A DNA stretch of 64,000 nt from Paraburkholderia elongata (GTDB taxonomy: Bacteria > Pseudomonadota > Gammaproteobacteria > Burkholderiales > Burkholderiaceae), in assembly GCF_013177735.1 (NCBI RefSeq), contig NZ_WOEZ01000146.1, positions 21,905 through 85,904 on the forward strand, read 5' to 3'. The position numbers and the translations under genes are program-made. Below, piece after piece: positions 61,844-64,000 of this stretch (position 1 is its first letter; each line of letters starts with the position of its first letter). The notes below the pieces were generated by a model. The model was not told where the DNA came from. It did not search any database and was given only the letters and a program-made list of their open reading frames with translations.

Positions 61844-62125
61844 CGTCGGTGCGGCCAATGCGACTTGTATTTGGCCGGTCCGAACCTATATGGCAGCGTT
61901 GCATTTCGGGCCCGCCGCAGCGGAAAGTGCGTTCGCGCGCGGCGAGCTGCCGCGCACAAACGAGACTTTGAGTTGTTTAAGGCTGTCTTAATAGTTGCTT
62001 GCCATGATGGTTGCACAGACTCACATTAAGGGCCTGTCGAGCCGCCGGCGCATCGGCGGCGTTTGCCACCGGAGAACACAGCATTCGGTGGCAAAGCCTA
62101 GAGTTAGCGAAGGAGTTGAATCGAT

Positions 62126-62599
62126 ATGTCCAGTAAATCGCGAGTTCGCAAGCACACCCAGCCGGCCATGTCTCCGCTGCTGCGTGCGCTGACCTATAGC
62201 CGCACCGCCCACGAGCCGGTCACCACGGCGATGCTCATGCAGTGCTACACCGCCCTCGACGCATTCCGGCGCGGCCGAGGCTCGCGGAATTTGCACCTGA
62301 CCTTGAGCCGGCATTTGCTGGTGTCGCAAGAATTGGCGCGTCTTGGTCTTGGAGAGGAGGTTCTTGCCGATATCGAAAGCGCACATGCGGCGATGGTGCA
62401 GCTCGACGCGCGTGAGCATCAAGACGGCGCCTGGATTCTCGAGGACGGCGAATACGCCCGTCTTTGCACCGCGCTGGCGATTCTGGATGGGCAACTGTCC
62501 GTCGCATCGTTGAGCGAGATTGCGAACGCGGAAGCGAAGATGGTTGAGGGGCTGATGAGATCGGCTCGCACGCAGGCGATTGTCGAAGCGACGGTCTAA
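62126..62599 (+). CDS. Hypothetical protein
   Basis: A 157-residue, mostly helical protein without a recognised family. It starts MSSKSRVRKHTQPAMSPLLRALTYSRTAHEPVTTAMLMQCYTALDAFRRGRG and continues with NLHLTLSRHLLVSQELARLGLGEEVLADIESAHAAMVQLD. GAAGGAG lies 10 bases before the ATG. The gene is single, and a clear terminator follows at 62637. No membrane span or signal is visible. Confidence 0.65.
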   Translation: MSSKSRVRKHTQPAMSPLLRALTYSRTAHEPVTTAMLMQCYTALDAFRRGRGSRNLHLTLSRHLLVSQELARLGLGEEVLADIESAHAAMVQLDAREHQDGAWILEDGEYARLCTALAILDGQLSVASLSEIANAEAKMVEGLMRSARTQAIVEATV

Positions 62600-62636
62600 G
62601 CCGCGTCGCCGCTCTGCGGCGACTCACGCACAGACA

Positions 62637-62666
62637 ATAAACGCCCTACACAGGGCGTTTATTTTT
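62637..62666 (+). terminator. Rho-independent terminator
   Basis: ATAAACGCCCT-ACAC-AGGGCGTTTAT with a short T run, 38 bases after the stop of the 62126 gene. The stem is perfect over 11 bp. Its A/T flanks may let it also serve the convergent PII-like gene. Confidence 0.85.
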
Positions 62667-62720
62667 ACGCAATGTTAAGGTCAAGCGTCACACGACGACG
62701 GACCGATGTCCGCCATCGAG

Positions 62721-63038
62721 TCACGGCTTCGCTTCGGCCTGACTGCGAACGCGGAAGAATTTCTCCACCGGAAGGACCGCTACGATCCCGTCTCCAATGG
62801 CGCCGACATGTGCGATATCCATGATGGCCTTCACGAGAGCATCGACGTTTTCTGCCTGCGCGAAGATTTCAATCTTGACGTGCTCCGTCGTCCAATCGTC
62901 GGCAAAGTAATTCGGATGCGAGCCGAACCCTCGTACTCTAGTAATGGTCACCCCATGGATGTGAAGGGCGCCGAGCTTTCGTTCCAGTACTTCCACTACA
63001 TCGGGCCTGACAATGGCAACAACGCATTTCAGTTCCAT
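62721..63038 (-). CDS. PII-like protein of metal-efflux type
   Basis: A 105-residue PII-superfamily protein. MELKCVVAIVRPDVVEVLERKLGALHIHGVTITRVRGFG matches the core, and GDGIVAVLPVEKFFRVR is the C-loop region. The T-loop lacks the GlnB uridylylation Tyr context. PII-like proteins of this kind are found with heavy-metal RND pumps and copper genes. A strong AAGGAGG ribosome site precedes ATG 63038. It is downstream of DUF2933 and the Met-rich gene on the same strand, so they probably form one unit. Confidence 0.82.
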   Translation of the reverse strand: MELKCVVAIVRPDVVEVLERKLGALHIHGVTITRVRGFGSHPNYFADDWTTEHVKIEIFAQAENVDALVKAIMDIAHVGAIGDGIVAVLPVEKFFRVRSQAEAKP

Positions 63039-63129
63039 ATCGTCCTCCTTCACATCACTCGCGGAGCAGCGTGACGAGCAGTGATATCGCGCTGCTCCGC
63101 GTGATTTCAACGTGGCGTGATGAATCAGG

Positions 63130-63357
63130 TCACGATTTCGGACCCGTCACCGTTTCACTCTGCACGTCCTGCTTGTCGGTACCGGACTTCGTCGCCGGCA
63201 TCATGAGCAGCATCGAGAGCGGACACACCAGCATGCAGGCCACCAGAATGAACGGTGCGAGGGCGATTCGGAACTGAGGCAGCGCCCAATATCCAAGGGC
63301 GATAACAAGCGCGAGCGCAAGTGCAGTCGTCGCCATCGTCTTTGTGTTGCACTTCAT
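63130..63357 (-). CDS. DUF2933-type small membrane protein
   Basis: A 75-residue membrane protein with two hydrophobic stretches (residues 8-27 and 32-52). The region YWALPQFRIALAPFILVACMLVCPLSMLLMM matches the DUF2933 family, found with copper and other metal resistance genes. The polar C-terminus ends in ETVTGPKS. It lies between a PII-like gene and the Met-rich secreted gene on the same strand. Confidence 0.75.
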   Translation of the reverse strand: MKCNTKTMATTALALALVIALGYWALPQFRIALAPFILVACMLVCPLSMLLMMPATKSGTDKQDVQSETVTGPKS

Positions 63358-63411
63358 GATTGCTTCCTTTCTGAAATTAGATTGAGTAGTGGTGTCGGGA
63401 AGAAACCCGCG

Positions 63412-63726
63412 TCACTTCGATGGAGACGCACCTGCCTGGTCCGAGTACTTGAGCATGATGTCGCCCATCGCCTTCATCATTTCCCCATGCATGCGCATCG
63501 CGGTCTTCGGGTTCATGCCCATATCGCCGCCCATCATTGGACAGCTACCCATCGTGCCGCCGCCCATCCCTCCCATTCCCATGCCGCCCATCATGGTGGA
63601 GCCGTGTTCCCGCATTTGCGGTGGGTGACTCGGGTCATTACCGGTCCCACCGGCAGCCATGGCGACAGCGCTCGTACCCAACGAAAGTGCCAACAGGGAA
63701 GCAGTCAGTAGTAATTTCGCGTTCAT
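63412..63726 (-). CDS. Methionine-rich exported protein, probable Cu-binding
   Basis: A 104-residue exported protein. The Sec signal ends AMA (residue 24). The mature chain has His and Met clusters (GSTMMGGMGMGGMGGGTMGSCPMMGGDMGMNPKTAMRMHGEMMKAMGD), many as MxM/MxxM, the pattern of periplasmic Cu(I)-binding proteins. It sits with DUF2933 and a PII-like gene. Its upstream side meets the IS1380-like element, so its native promoter may be altered. Function is inferred from composition. Confidence 0.7.
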   Translation of the reverse strand: MNAKLLLTASLLALSLGTSAVAMAAGGTGNDPSHPPQMREHGSTMMGGMGMGGMGGGTMGSCPMMGGDMGMNPKTAMRMHGEMMKAMGDIMLKYSDQAGASPSK

Positions 63727-63749
63727 ATATATCTCCGGATTCGGTTAAA

Positions 63750-64000
63750 CCTAAAAACCGCAGTTGAGGCTGCCGGAACGGTCGGAGAAGCAATACGGAT
63801 GCGGCGCTCTGCAAAATTGGCATACTCACCAAATGGGTGAAACAGGAAACGGGCAGATAGCCGCGCTGGGGCGGGCTGTTGAGCCGATGGTGGTCGATAC
63901 GCTGGGCGGTCGGATGCAGGTGTGCTGGGACGGGTCGTCACAAGCCACGCCCAATGGCCAGCTGGTGTTCTTCGCGGAGTTCCTGCGCGCTGCAGGCGTG
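63750..64000 (+). mobile_element. IS1380-like insertion sequence, left end (partial)
   Basis: The window ends inside an insertion sequence. CCTAAAAACCGCAG from 63750 is a candidate terminal inverted repeat, preceded closely by TTAA (63745-63748), which could be target-derived. The right end is outside the window, so neither repeat nor duplication can be confirmed. Confidence 0.5.
63833..64000 (+). CDS. IS1380-family transposase, N-terminal part (partial)
   Basis: The frame from ATG 63833 is open to the window edge, 56 residues. It reads MGETGNGQIAALGRAVEPMV, then VDTLGGRMQVCWDGSSQATP and NGQLVFFAEFLRAAGV. The QATPNGQL..FFAEFL block is the conserved start of IS1380-family transposases. Catalytic residues are outside the window. 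Confidence 0.7.
   Translation, partial: MGETGNGQIAALGRAVEPMVVDTLGGRMQVCWDGSSQATPNGQLVFFAEFLRAAGV

Larger units (their letters stand above)
61186..62125. other. Noncoding stretch with possible sRNA or leader
   Basis: These 940 bases have no credible gene. Short frames at 61411-61617, 61466-61702 and 61548-61991 overlap each other without a shared coding signal. A potential leader peptide of 12 codons (ATG 61675 to TAG 61713) has a GAGG site and is followed, 100 bases later, by the strong terminator at 61812-61843. The part from 61844 to 62125 probably holds the promoter for the gene at 62126. Confidence 0.4.

Noticed and set aside
61548..61991. 147-codon plus-strand frame across the strong terminator
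   Set aside because: A real gene would not read through a perfect terminator; residues are low-quality and overlapping frames compete.
61651..62016. Minus-strand frame with a Leu run (KLLLLELLLLLQL), as in a leucine leader peptide
   Set aside because: No ribosome site near the Leu run, no leu or ilv operon downstream, and the terminator has the opposite orientation.

Overview
The window looks like a chromosomal segment of a Paraburkholderia/Burkholderia-type beta-proteobacterium. It is GC-rich, dense in LysR, IclR and MocR regulators and general trimeric porins, and carries family members typical of that group (DUF3138 outer-membrane protein, DUF3562, a DMT permease with a histidine-rich tail, a large IclR-controlled catabolic operon). 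No rRNA, tRNA or CRISPR array was seen.

Layout. 1-3117: the end of a polyamine-type ABC importer (two permeases) and a DUF3138 barrel protein. 3185-8022: a LysR gene divergent from a flavin monooxygenase/RidA/DUF1028/M20 peptidase cluster that ends in a histidinol-dehydrogenase-like remnant and looks acquired. 8035-12745: a secreted NUC1 nuclease with a small overlapping partner, a DUF4410 protein and a Tat/lipoprotein phosphoesterase. 12924-28803: an IclR gene, a porin, and a 13-gene operon encoding a three-component Rieske oxygenase (ferredoxin, one-subunit oxygenase, reductase), two SDRs, a cupin, an alpha/beta hydrolase, a second IclR, a ThDP enzyme, an aspartate-dehydrogenase-like enzyme, an aldehyde dehydrogenase, an extradiol-type dioxygenase and an AAHS-type importer, closed by a terminator. 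Three related palindromes lie in the divergent promoter region. This is the strongest candidate for an undescribed pathway. The substrate cannot be read from sequence, but the enzymes suggest an aromatic, perhaps nitrogen-containing, compound.

28951-44493: mostly housekeeping and accessory single genes: GNAT, MocR, FAD oxidase, DUF3562, DMT permease, uracil-DNA glycosylase, cytochrome b561, processive GT2, a second Rieske oxygenase, hydrolase, rubredoxin, SDR, and a divergent lysR/lysA pair of enterobacterial type. 44618-46362: a rearrangement scar where a 3'-truncated solute-binding protein gene meets a 5'-truncated TolC-family gene. 46490-50151: a cupin, an unknown gene, a large hairpin, a phosphocholine-type phospholipase C and a lipoprotein gene broken by one extra base in a G5 tract.

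50364-58397: a carbohydrate run with amylo-1,6-glucosidase-type enzyme, large glucosidase, glucose-6-phosphate dehydrogenase and a polyphosphate-glucokinase-like kinase. It can plausibly turn intracellular glucan or oligosaccharide into 6-phosphogluconolactone and NADPH. 58452-62599: AKR, nitroreductase, HiPIP, DOPA-dioxygenase-like protein, a 940-base noncoding stretch with a strong terminator (possible sRNA or leader), and an unknown gene. 62721-64000: a metal-type cluster (PII-like, DUF2933, Met-rich secreted protein) against the start of an IS1380-like element that runs off the window.

All family names come from reading motifs and overall sequence. No database search was run.
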